Assembly (NCBI GenBank): GCA_016793265.1
Contig: JAEUHT010000053.1
Location: forward strand, 1-42,782
Length of the DNA: 42,782 nt
Source of the DNA: Planctomycetota bacterium
GTDB taxonomy: Bacteria > Planctomycetota > UBA1135 > UBA2386
Direction of reading: 5' to 3'
How positions within the stretch are numbered: position 1 is the stretch's first letter; each line of letters begins with the position of its first letter. This document shows positions 28,309 to 36,198 of the stretch, in pieces. A program made the position numbers and the translations under genes. The notes beneath the pieces are model-generated. The model worked only from the letters and a program-made list of their open reading frames with translations. It did not search any database and was not told the DNA's origin.

Positions 28309-30229
28309 GTGCCTGCTGCCGTTGCTGCTGCTGCTGACCGGCCTCGACCTCGCCTTCGTGCACGCCACCGGCGCGGTCGACCTGCGCCTCTTGCTGCCGA
28401 TGTTGGTGCTGACCGCAGCGGCGCCGTGGTTGCGCCACCTGCAGCGCCACTTCACCTACCGGCTGCTGTGGAACGGCGGGGTGCTGATCGCCTTCGCCCT
28501 CATCGTGCAGCACGCGACCACGACCGGGCTGGTGCACATGCTCGAAGACGGCCTCGCCCTGGCGGTGCTGTGCCAGGTGCACCTGCTCAACAACGTCGGC
28601 GCCCGCCAGCGGCCGGACCTGGTGTTCTTCAACTCGCTGCTGGTCGCCTTCGTCACCAGCCTGTTCGCGCCCGACCTCACCTGGTCCCTGCTGTTCGTGC
28701 TGCACGCGCTGGTGCTGGTGCCGAGTCTGGAGCTGCACGCGGTCACCCGCGGTCAGAGCTGCCTGACGCGGGCCGCGGCGCGCGCCGTCGTGCGCGGCAG
28801 CCTGCCGCATGCGGTCGCCGTCGTGCTCGCCACCGCGATCGTCTTCGTCGTCTGGCCGCGCGACTTCCAGCGCCGCGGCTGGTTCAACGAACTGCTCGAG
28901 GCGACGCAGCAGTTCGCCAGCGGCGCCGCCGAGCGCATCGACCTCGAACACGAGAACGGCGCCCCGCTCAGCGACGCCGTGGTGGCGCAACTGGTGCCGC
29001 CGTCCGGTCGGGCCGAGGACGTGCCCTCGCACTGGCGCTCCACCGCCTTCTCGACGTTCGACGGCGCCGCCTGGCTGCCGCAGGACGCCAGCGAGCTGGG
29101 CTCACGCTTCGCCACCGACCCGGCCTGGGAACGCGACCGCAGCGGCGCCTGGGTGCGCAGCCTGGCGGAGACCGGGCTGCGCCGCGTGCGGGTGCGGCTG
29201 CTCGACGGCTCGCAGCGCCGGTTGCCGAGTCCGCTGCAGGCGCGCCGCGTCGACCTGCAACAGGCGGCCGGGCTGCTCGTCGATCCACGTTCGTACGGCG
29301 GGCTCGGCCTGCTGCGGCTCGCCGACGCGCCGGCCGGCGCCCTGGAGTACACCGTCGAGTGCAGCGCCGCGCGGGTCGTGGTGGCGCCCGGCGCGCGGGC
29401 GCGGCAACACATGACGGCGCTGCCGTCGAGCGGCGTGCCGCCGTTCGTGCACGACCTCGCCGCCCAGCTGCGCCGCGACCTGCCGGCCCCCGACGACCAG
29501 CTCTCGCTGGCGCTGGCCGCGCGCGACTGGCTCTCGGAACACCGCCGCTACGCGCTGCCGGGCACGCCCGGTTTCGCGCAGAACCTCGGTGAGTTCCTGA
29601 TCGGCACGGCGCCCGGACACTGCGAGTACTTCGCCACCGCGCTGGCGCTGTTGCTGCGTTCGTCCGGGGTGCCCTGCCGGCTGGTCGGCGGCTACCTCGC
29701 CCACGAGTGGAGCGCCGCCGATCGCGCCATGCTCGTGCGCGGTCGTGATGCGCACGCCTGGGTCGAGGCCTGGCTGCCAGACGGCGAGTGGCTCACGCTC
29801 GACGCGACGCCCCCCGCCGACGTGCTGGCCGATTCGCGGCCGACGAACTCGTGGTGGGGCGGGGTGGTCGCCGACCTCGAGTTGATGTGGGCCACGGTCA
29901 CCGGCTTCGATGCCGGCCAGCGCGCGCGCTGGCTGGCCGCCCTGGTCAGGTTCCCGCAAGAACATGCCCTCGCCGTGGCCTCGCTGCTGGTGGCCGCCTG
30001 GGCGGTCGTCTACCTTCGCCGCCGTCGCCGCACGTTGTTCGTCGTCCAGCAGCTGCACCGGGCCGCCCGCAACGCCGGGATGCAGCTGCGCGACGGCGAG
30101 ACGCCGCGCGAGTTGTTGGGCCGCGCGGTTCTGAGCGCGGCGACGCCAGCGCGGCTGGCGGCCCTGCGCGCCGCCGCGTTGGCGCATGAACGTGCGCGCT
30201 ACATGAAGCCAGGAGATCGCGAGCCATGA
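28301..30229 (+). CDS. TgpA-like membrane transglutaminase-fold protein
   Basis: 642 aa. The N-terminal 190 residues contain five to six membrane helices; a long periplasmic region follows with a transglutaminase core whose catalytic triad is complete: C441 in GHCEYFATAL, H485 in DAHAWVEAW and D501 in LDATPP. A final helix (about 548-568, ALAVASLLVAAWAVVYL) and a cytoplasmic DUF4129-like tail close the protein. This is the TgpA architecture; Pseudomonas TgpA is required for viability and has transglutaminase activity. ATG 28301 has GGAGGG 4 bp upstream; an ATG at 28289 is possible. Overlaps DUF58 by 8 bp and the following gene by 4 bp, so the block is translationally coupled. Confidence 0.92.
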   Translation: MAECLLPLLLLLTGLDLAFVHATGAVDLRLLLPMLVLTAAAPWLRHLQRHFTYRLLWNGGVLIAFALIVQHATTTGLVHMLEDGLALAVLCQVHLLNNVGARQRPDLVFFNSLLVAFVTSLFAPDLTWSLLFVLHALVLVPSLELHAVTRGQSCLTRAAARAVVRGSLPHAVAVVLATAIVFVVWPRDFQRRGWFNELLEATQQFASGAAERIDLEHENGAPLSDAVVAQLVPPSGRAEDVPSHWRSTAFSTFDGAAWLPQDASELGSRFATDPAWERDRSGAWVRSLAETGLRRVRVRLLDGSQRRLPSPLQARRVDLQQAAGLLVDPRSYGGLGLLRLADAPAGALEYTVECSAARVVVAPGARARQHMTALPSSGVPPFVHDLAAQLRRDLPAPDDQLSLALAARDWLSEHRRYALPGTPGFAQNLGEFLIGTAPGHCEYFATALALLLRSSGVPCRLVGGYLAHEWSAADRAMLVRGRDAHAWVEAWLPDGEWLTLDATPPADVLADSRPTNSWWGGVVADLELMWATVTGFDAGQRARWLAALVRFPQEHALAVASLLVAAWAVVYLRRRRRTLFVVQQLHRAARNAGMQLRDGETPRELLGRAVLSAATPARLAALRAAALAHERARYMKPGDREP

Positions 30230-31530
30230 CCACCGCCGGAATGCTGCCGCGGCTGACCGCCGCGTTCGCCGCCGCCGCCGTCGCGCTGGGCCAATCGCCG
30301 CCGACGATCAGCTCGCTCGAACCCGCCCACGACGCCGTCGACGTCGAGCCGCGCGAGGCGACGCGGCTCGTGATCACCTTCGACCAGGACATGGACCCGG
30401 CGCGCCACGACATCGCCGCCGACGGCACCAGCCTGCCGCGCATCGTCCGTGAAGGCTGGGCCGACGCCCGCACCTACGTGCTGCACGTCGAGGTCGAGAC
30501 CGACCGCCTCTACTCGCTCACGTTGTCGCCGGCCGGCAGCGCCGGCTTCACCACGGCCGGCGGGCGGCGGCTGCCGGCGACGCTGTGGCGGTTCGCGACG
30601 CGTGGGGCGCCACTCGCCGAAGGTGCTGGCGTCGCCGCCGGTCGCACGCTGTTCACCGCCTTGCGCAACGACTATGCGCATCGCGACCGCCTCGGCGTCG
30701 ACTGGACCCAGCTCGAACGCCAGCACGGCGAACGCTTCGCCACGGCCGGCAACGGCGCCAGCCTAGCGTTGGTGGTCGCCGATGTGCTCGCCGCCGCCCA
30801 GGACCCGCAGGTGTCCGTGCGCTGGAACGAGCACAACGCCCCGACCTACGCCCGCGATGTGGTCGGCAACGACGACGACGCCGCGATCGAGCGCACCTTC
30901 GGCACGCCGCGGCGCCTCGGCCAGGCCTTCGCCGTCGCCCGCTCGAAGGACGACATCGGCTACCTGCTCGTCGAGTCGTTCGCCAGGGAACACACCCGCG
31001 CCTTCGACCAGGTGCTGCAGGCGCTGCGCGGCATGCTCGACTGCAAGGGCCTCGTGCTCGACCTGCGCACCAACGCCGGCGGCGACGAGGCGCTCGCGCG
31101 CCGGCTGGCGGCGTTCTTCGTCGACGGCGATCACGTCTTCGCCCAGCTGCGCCCCACCGCGGGCGACGACAGCAAGGAGCTGCGCCTGCGCGGCAACGGC
31201 CCGCCGGACACCTTCCCCGGCCCGGTCGCCGTGCTGCAGGGCCGGCTCACCATGGGCACCGCGGAGGCGTTCCTGCTGATGATGCGCAAGGCCCCGCGCG
31301 CCACCACCGTCGGCGAACGCAGCTACGGCAGCGCCGGCGAGAACGGCGCCGCACCGCTGGCGGCGGGCCTCACCATCGTGCTGCCGAAGGCGAAGCTGGT
31401 GCGGCCCGACGGTGTCACGTTCGAAGGGGAAGGACTCGAACCCCACATCCACGTCGCCAGCGCACAGAAGCCGGGCGACGCCGATCCGGTGCTCGTCGAG
31501 GCGATGCAGCGGCTGCGCAACCCGCGCTGA
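30226..31530 (+). CDS. Secreted S41-peptidase-like protein with Ig-like domain, probably inactive
   Basis: 434 aa. A signal peptide (to about residue 23) is followed by a bacterial Ig-like (Big_5/SbsA type) domain, residues 28-125, with LEPAHDAVDVEP and ITFDQDMDPA. Residues 140-430 match S41 (C-terminal processing/tricorn-core) peptidases: GLVLDLRTNAGGDEAL is the hallmark strand-helix. At the nucleophile site (T-x-S-A-A-E in relatives) the sequence is LTMGTAEAF, with glycine where serine is expected; the loop that carries the lysine in CtpA-type enzymes reads YGSAGENGA. Catalysis is therefore doubtful. It overlaps the transglutaminase stop by 4 bp (ATGA), so it belongs to the MoxR-DUF58-TgpA operon, perhaps as a periplasmic binding partner. 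It converges on the kinase gene. Confidence 0.82.
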   Translation: MTTAGMLPRLTAAFAAAAVALGQSPPTISSLEPAHDAVDVEPREATRLVITFDQDMDPARHDIAADGTSLPRIVREGWADARTYVLHVEVETDRLYSLTLSPAGSAGFTTAGGRRLPATLWRFATRGAPLAEGAGVAAGRTLFTALRNDYAHRDRLGVDWTQLERQHGERFATAGNGASLALVVADVLAAAQDPQVSVRWNEHNAPTYARDVVGNDDDAAIERTFGTPRRLGQAFAVARSKDDIGYLLVESFAREHTRAFDQVLQALRGMLDCKGLVLDLRTNAGGDEALARRLAAFFVDGDHVFAQLRPTAGDDSKELRLRGNGPPDTFPGPVAVLQGRLTMGTAEAFLLMMRKAPRATTVGERSYGSAGENGAAPLAAGLTIVLPKAKLVRPDGVTFEGEGLEPHIHVASAQKPGDADPVLVEAMQRLRNPR

Positions 31531-31548
31531 CACCGCGGCCGGGCGCCG

Positions 31549-34386
31549 TCACTTGCCAGCGGCGCCGGCCTCGACCGCGCGCAGCAGCGCCTGGAAGTCG
31601 GCGCGGTCGTCGACGTGCAGGTCCTCACCGAGCCCGCGCAGGTCCGCCACCGACAACGGCCGCACTTCGTGCAGACGGTGCAGCGCCACCATCACCGCGT
31701 CGAAGTCGTCCGCCATCATCGCCGCCTGCGCCAACGCCGGCAGCGCCGCCGGCAGACCGTGCGCGGACTTCGCCCCGGGATGGCCACAGGCCAGGGCGGC
31801 CTCGAGCAGCGCCACCGCACGTTCGTAGGCCTGGCGCGACAGCACCCAGTCCTCGCGGCGCGAGGCGAAGCTGCCGACGGTGCGCTGCATCTGCGCGGCC
31901 TGGAACAGGTAGGCGCCGTCCTTCGGCCGTTGCGCCGCGACCGCATCCAGCAGCGCCGCGGCGCGCGCGAAGTCCGCGCCGGCGGCGTCGGGCCGCTCGT
32001 TGGCCCGCAGGTAGCCGCGGTGGTGCAAGAACACCGCCAGCTGCGAGGCGTACTCGGCATTGTCGGCCTGCCCCGCCAGCAGCTTCTCGTGGCCGGCGAT
32101 AGCACGGTCCTCGGCGGCTTCGGCCGTGGCGTCGTGCCCTTCGCGCTTCCGCCCCAACGCCAGCTCGTGCAGCATGAGGCCGAGCTCCTGCCGGTAGACG
32201 GCGCGCTCCGGGAACGCGTTCACCAGTTCGGTCATCGTCGCCACGGCGTCGTCGCGCATCGACAGCGCCTTCTGCTGCTGCCCACGCACGTCGGCGAGCC
32301 CGGCCATGGCGATGGTCGTGCGCGCCTGCTCCCGCCGCACCTCCGGCTCGCCGGGGTTGTCGGTCAGCAGCTTGGCCAGGTGGGCGCGCGCGCGTTCGAG
32401 TTCGGCGCCGGAGCCGTCGAGGTCGCCCTTCTCCCGCAGCAGGGCCGCGAGGTTCAGCGTCGAACGCACGACGTTGATCTGCGCGTCGAACACCAGGCCC
32501 TCGGCGTCGAGCCCAGTCTCGAGCTCGGTGCTCTGCCGCATGTGCTCGATCGCGCCGTCGAGGTCGCCCGCCTCTTTGGCGAGCCGCGCCAGGTCGTGGT
32601 GCGCGCTGCTGACGGCGAGCCGCAGCTGGCTGCTCCAGCGCGCGCGGTCGACCTTCGCGGTCTCGTCGAGGATGCGGGTCCAGGGCACCTTGGCCTCGTC
32701 GACGCGCCCCGCCTGCACCGCGGCGAGGCCGCGCGCGAGCCAGAGGCCGACGATGTCCGCCAGGTGGCCGATCTCGCCGGGAACGCGTCCGCGCAGCTCC
32801 TGCAGGACCGGCTCCGCGGCGTCGAGCGCGCGCTCGGCGCCAGCGGCATCGCCGGTGAAGCGCCGCAGCTCGGACAACTGCACCAGCGTGCGCGCGAACA
32901 GCGTGGCGACGCGCGTGTCCTCGGGGTTCTCACGGCGGAGCCGAGTCATCAGCTCGCCGGCGGTGTTGAACTGGCGCAGCCGCTCGGCGTCGAGCCCCGG
33001 CACCCGCGCCATGGTCTTCGACGACGCCTGGTGCAACAGGCCCTGCACGCCCGCCAAGGCGCTGTCCAGGTTGCTGCGCGATTGTTCGAGCGCCGTCGAA
33101 CGCGTCCAGTGCACGAGCAACGGCGCCGCCAGCAGCGCGGTCGCCGACAGCACCAGCGCCGTCGCCCACGCCGGATGTCGCTGCGACCACCGCAGCGCCC
33201 GCAGCCCGACGCCCATGCGCCGCGCCTCGATCGGGCGGTGCTGCAGGAAGCGCTCCAAGTCGGCGGCCATCGCCTCGGCGCTGGCGTAGCGGCGCACGGC
33301 GTCGCGGTCGGTGGCCTTGGCGACGATGGTCTCGACGTCGCGCGGCACCTCGGGGTTGAGCTGCTGCAGCCGCGTGGCGCGGCCACCGAGGATCGCCTGC
33401 CGCAGGCCTTCCTGGCTGCGCTCGTCGAACGGCGGCCGCAGCGCCAGCAGCTCGTAGAGGGTCACGCCGAGCGCGTAGACGTCGGTGCGCACGTCGACGT
33501 CCTCGTCGCGCAGCTGCTCGGGCGCCATGTAGTGCAGCGTGCCGAGCATGGCGCCGCTGCGGGTGATGCGCGCCGTGCCGTCGGCGGCGGCGAGGCCGAA
33601 GTCGAGCAGCAGCACGCGGCCATCGGCCGTGACCATCGCGTTGTTGGGCTTGAGGTCGCGGTGCACGACGCCACGTTCGTGGGCGTGGTGCACGGCGCGC
33701 GCCATGCGCTGCACGAGCCGGCAGCAGGTCTGCACCCAGGTGCCGAGGAACAGCTCCGGCAGCGGCTCCGGCAGCGGCACCTCCCCACGCGCGGCAGCGA
33801 TCACGGCGACCTCGCGCCCGGCCAGCGACGCCGGCGCCTTGCCGTTCACCGCGGCGAGCACGTCGCCGAGCGAGGCCCCGCGCACGTATTCCATCGCGAA
33901 GAAGTCGATGCCCTGGTCCTCGCCGACGCAGTGGATCGGCACGATGCCGGCGTCGCCGAGCCGGGCGATCGCCTCGACCTCACGACGGAAGCGCGCGCGC
34001 GCGCCGGGGAAGAAGCGCAGCTCCGGCCGCACCAGCTTGAGCGCCACGGTGCGCCCGAGCGACACCTGTTCGGCGGCGTAGACGATGCCCATGCCGCCGC
34101 TGCCGAGCCGCTTGCCGAGCTTGAAGTCGCCGAGCTGCTGCGGCACCTCGCTCGCGTCGCCGTCACCGCCGCCTTCGCCGCCACCACTGCCGCCCGGCGG
34201 CCCGAGCAGGCCGGCGCGTTCGAGCTTCTCCAGCCGCGGCCGCAGCGCCGCCGCGAGCGCCGGCTGCAGGGCCAGCACCTGCTCGACGGCCGCGGCACCA
34301 CCCTGCTGCCAGGCGTCGATGCAGGCGGCGAGCACTTCCTGTTCGAGGTCGCTGTCGCGTTGCGCGGGCTGGGTCGGCTCGTCCAT
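31549..34386 (-). CDS. Membrane-anchored Ser/Thr protein kinase with TPR-like C-terminal half
   Basis: 945 aa. A cytoplasmic N-terminal helical part and Gly-rich linker (about 62-80), then a Hanks-type kinase domain (about 86-385): P-loop GSGGMG (95-100), lysine K117 in VALKLV, catalytic HRDLKPNN (D244), DFGLA (D262) and APEQ (288-291). A membrane helix follows (about 407-427), then some 500 residues of helical TPR-like repeats, presumably extracytoplasmic. All catalytic residues are present. This architecture is characteristic of planctomycete signalling kinases. The ATG at 34386 is chosen because the frame upstream is not protein-like and a TAGCAT box lies 11 bp before it, implying an almost leaderless transcript. 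Targets unknown. It ends 18 bp from the convergent S41-like gene. Confidence 0.94.
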   Translation of the reverse strand: MDEPTQPAQRDSDLEQEVLAACIDAWQQGGAAAVEQVLALQPALAAALRPRLEKLERAGLLGPPGGSGGGEGGGDGDASEVPQQLGDFKLGKRLGSGGMGIVYAAEQVSLGRTVALKLVRPELRFFPGARARFRREVEAIARLGDAGIVPIHCVGEDQGIDFFAMEYVRGASLGDVLAAVNGKAPASLAGREVAVIAAARGEVPLPEPLPELFLGTWVQTCCRLVQRMARAVHHAHERGVVHRDLKPNNAMVTADGRVLLLDFGLAAADGTARITRSGAMLGTLHYMAPEQLRDEDVDVRTDVYALGVTLYELLALRPPFDERSQEGLRQAILGGRATRLQQLNPEVPRDVETIVAKATDRDAVRRYASAEAMAADLERFLQHRPIEARRMGVGLRALRWSQRHPAWATALVLSATALLAAPLLVHWTRSTALEQSRSNLDSALAGVQGLLHQASSKTMARVPGLDAERLRQFNTAGELMTRLRRENPEDTRVATLFARTLVQLSELRRFTGDAAGAERALDAAEPVLQELRGRVPGEIGHLADIVGLWLARGLAAVQAGRVDEAKVPWTRILDETAKVDRARWSSQLRLAVSSAHHDLARLAKEAGDLDGAIEHMRQSTELETGLDAEGLVFDAQINVVRSTLNLAALLREKGDLDGSGAELERARAHLAKLLTDNPGEPEVRREQARTTIAMAGLADVRGQQQKALSMRDDAVATMTELVNAFPERAVYRQELGLMLHELALGRKREGHDATAEAAEDRAIAGHEKLLAGQADNAEYASQLAVFLHHRGYLRANERPDAAGADFARAAALLDAVAAQRPKDGAYLFQAAQMQRTVGSFASRREDWVLSRQAYERAVALLEAALACGHPGAKSAHGLPAALPALAQAAMMADDFDAVMVALHRLHEVRPLSVADLRGLGEDLHVDDRADFQALLRAVEAGAAGK

Positions 34387-34397
34387 TCGGGGCGCGC

Positions 34398-34403
34398 ATG
34401 CTA
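34398..34403 (-). promoter_or_regulatory. Candidate -10 element of the kinase gene
   Basis: TAGCAT on the minus strand (34403-34398), 11 bp before the ATG. The 14-base string TAGCATGCGCGCCC here recurs exactly before the C1-type peptidase gene (38845). A -35 candidate TTTGCC lies 16 bp upstream. Confidence 0.35.
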
Positions 34404-34432
34404 CCGCGGCATCGTGGCCGGCAAACCGGCGA

Positions 34433-35215
34433 TCAGGCCATCCAACCCGGCTTGCGCTTGTCGAGGAACGCGGCGAAGCCCTCACGCGCCTCCGTGGTCG
34501 CCCGCAGCTCGGCGATCCACGCCGACGTCACCGGGATCGCGTCCTCCAATGACAACGGGCCGACGGTGCGGATCAGCTCCTTGGCGCTGGCGACCGCCGC
34601 CGGCCCCGCCGACAGCAGCTCGCCGACGCTCTTCGCCACCGCGGCGTCGAGCTCCGCCATCGGCACGGCGCGCGCGACGAGGCCGATGCGCTGCGCCTCC
34701 TTGCCGTCGAAGCGTTCGCCGGTCAGGAACAGCGTGCGGGCGCGGCCGACGCCGATCTTCTGCATCACGAACGGCGAGATCACGGCCGGCACGATGCCGA
34801 GCTTGACCTCGGTGAGGCCGAACACACAGTCCTCGCTGCACAGGGCGATGTCGACCGCGGCGGCGAGGCCGGTGCCGCCGCCGAGCGCGTGGCCGAAGAG
34901 GCGGCCGACCACCGGCTTCTTGCAGCGCGCGATGGCCAGGAACATGCGCGCCATGCGTTCGGCGGAGCGCGCGTTCGCCTCGCGCGGCAGGCCGGCCTGC
35001 TCCTGCATCCACGCCAGGTCGGCGCCGGCCGAGAAGCTCTTGCCGTTGCCGCTCAGCACCACGACGCGCGTCCGCGCATCGGCGTCGACGGCGGCGAACG
35101 CCGCGCTCAGCTCGTCGACGACCACGCCGTTGAACGCGTTGCGCACGTCGGGGCGGTTGAGGCGCACGTGCAGCACGGGGCCGTCGGCGACCACTTCGAG
35201 GGTCTGGTAGCTCAT
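34433..35215 (-). CDS. Enoyl-CoA hydratase/isomerase family protein, LiuC-like (methylglutaconyl-CoA hydratase)
   Basis: 260 aa crotonase-fold enzyme. The oxyanion-hole motif is KSFSAGADLAWMQ (about residues 58-70); the ADLxWM wording is typical of 3-methylglutaconyl-CoA hydratases (LiuC/AUH). The second site GGGTGLAAAVDIAL (about 105-118) and the catalytic glutamate in FGLTEVKLGIVP follow at normal spacing. LiuC hydrates methylglutaconyl-CoA to HMG-CoA in leucine breakdown. Support comes from a methylcrotonyl-CoA carboxylase beta subunit at the right end of the window, the preceding step, though 7 kb away. The start ATG 35215 yields MSYQTLEVV; an ORF extension upstream has no homologous sequence. 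Divergent from the EamA transporter at 35308. Confidence 0.85.
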   Translation of the reverse strand: MSYQTLEVVADGPVLHVRLNRPDVRNAFNGVVVDELSAAFAAVDADARTRVVVLSGNGKSFSAGADLAWMQEQAGLPREANARSAERMARMFLAIARCKKPVVGRLFGHALGGGTGLAAAVDIALCSEDCVFGLTEVKLGIVPAVISPFVMQKIGVGRARTLFLTGERFDGKEAQRIGLVARAVPMAELDAAVAKSVGELLSAGPAAVASAKELIRTVGPLSLEDAIPVTSAWIAELRATTEAREGFAAFLDKRKPGWMA

Positions 35216-35307
35216 CGTGCCGGCAAGGGTGAACGGCGGCCTGCCGCGAGTCAACGCACGGCCGCCGGCCCCGGCGGCGCCGCCACCGTGGACAGCGCCC
35301 CCCCGCC

Positions 35308-36198
35308 GTGCGACAAGTCCCGTCCGTGCCGCCGCTCCTGCGCCTGCTGCTGACCGCCGCGTTGTTCGCCTCCGGCGGCGCCCTGCTCAAGCTGTGCGAC
35401 TTCCCGTCGCTGCAGCGCGCCGGCGTCCGGGCGCTGATCGCCGCCGCCACGATCTTCGTGCTGCTGCCCGAAGCCCGCCGCTGGCCGAACGCGCGCATCC
35501 TGCGCCTGCTGCCCGCCTACTTCGGCGCCACCTGCCTGTTCGTCGTCGCCAACGGCCTGACCACCGCCGCCAACGCCATCTTCCTGCAGTCCGCGGCGCC
35601 GCTGTGGCTGGTGCTGCTCGGCCCCATCCTGCTGCGCGAACACCCGACCCGCGGCGACATCATCACGCTGCTCGGTGTCGGCGCCGGCATGACGCTGTTC
35701 TTCGTCGCCCCGACCGCGGCGCAGCGCACGGCGCCCAACCCGCCGCTCGGCGACCTGATCGCCGCCGCCAGCGGCCTCAGCTACGCGCTGCTGCTGCTCG
35801 GCATGCGCTGGATCGCGCGCAGCGGCCAGCAGGAACAGTGTGCCGTGATCGCCTGGGGCAACCTGTTCACCGCCCCGGTCGCGCTCGCGATGATGCCGCT
35901 GTTCGACCAGCACTGGACCACCGGCGCCGCCGGCGACTGGGTCACGATCACCGTGCTCGGCGTGTTCCAGGTCGGCCTCGCCTACGTGCTGCTGGTGCGC
36001 GCCATCCCGCACGTGCCGGCCCTGCGGGCGTCGCTGGTGATGATGATCGAGCCGGTGCTCAACTCGCTGGTGACCTGGCTCGTGCACGACGAACGGCCAC
36101 ACCCGCTGGCGGCGACCGGCGGCGTGATCATCCTCGCCGCCGTGGCGCTCGGCGCCGCGGTCACGCGCGCGACGCGCCGCGGCCTCAGGCCTTCGTGA
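35308..36198 (+). CDS. EamA (DMT) family transporter
   Basis: 296 aa with ten predicted membrane helices in two EamA repeats: the first ends near AGMTLFFVAP (about residue 135) and the second begins at LIAAASGLSYALLLLGM. Conserved features include the AAPLWLVLLGPILLRE segment near 95-110 and its counterpart MIEPVLNSLVTWLVHDE near 245-262. Members export amino acids, nucleosides or other metabolites; the substrate is unknown. Start: GTG 35308, with another GTG at 35326 that would begin just before helix 1. The 3' end overlaps by 14 bp with the convergent thioredoxin-like gene (stop at 36185). Confidence 0.85.
   Translation: MRQVPSVPPLLRLLLTAALFASGGALLKLCDFPSLQRAGVRALIAAATIFVLLPEARRWPNARILRLLPAYFGATCLFVVANGLTTAANAIFLQSAAPLWLVLLGPILLREHPTRGDIITLLGVGAGMTLFFVAPTAAQRTAPNPPLGDLIAAASGLSYALLLLGMRWIARSGQQEQCAVIAWGNLFTAPVALAMMPLFDQHWTTGAAGDWVTITVLGVFQVGLAYVLLVRAIPHVPALRASLVMMIEPVLNSLVTWLVHDERPHPLAATGGVIILAAVALGAAVTRATRRGLRPS

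Noticed and set aside
31534..32102. Plus-strand Arg/Pro/Ala-rich continuation past the S41-like gene
   Set aside because: It is the antisense shadow of the kinase C-terminal half.
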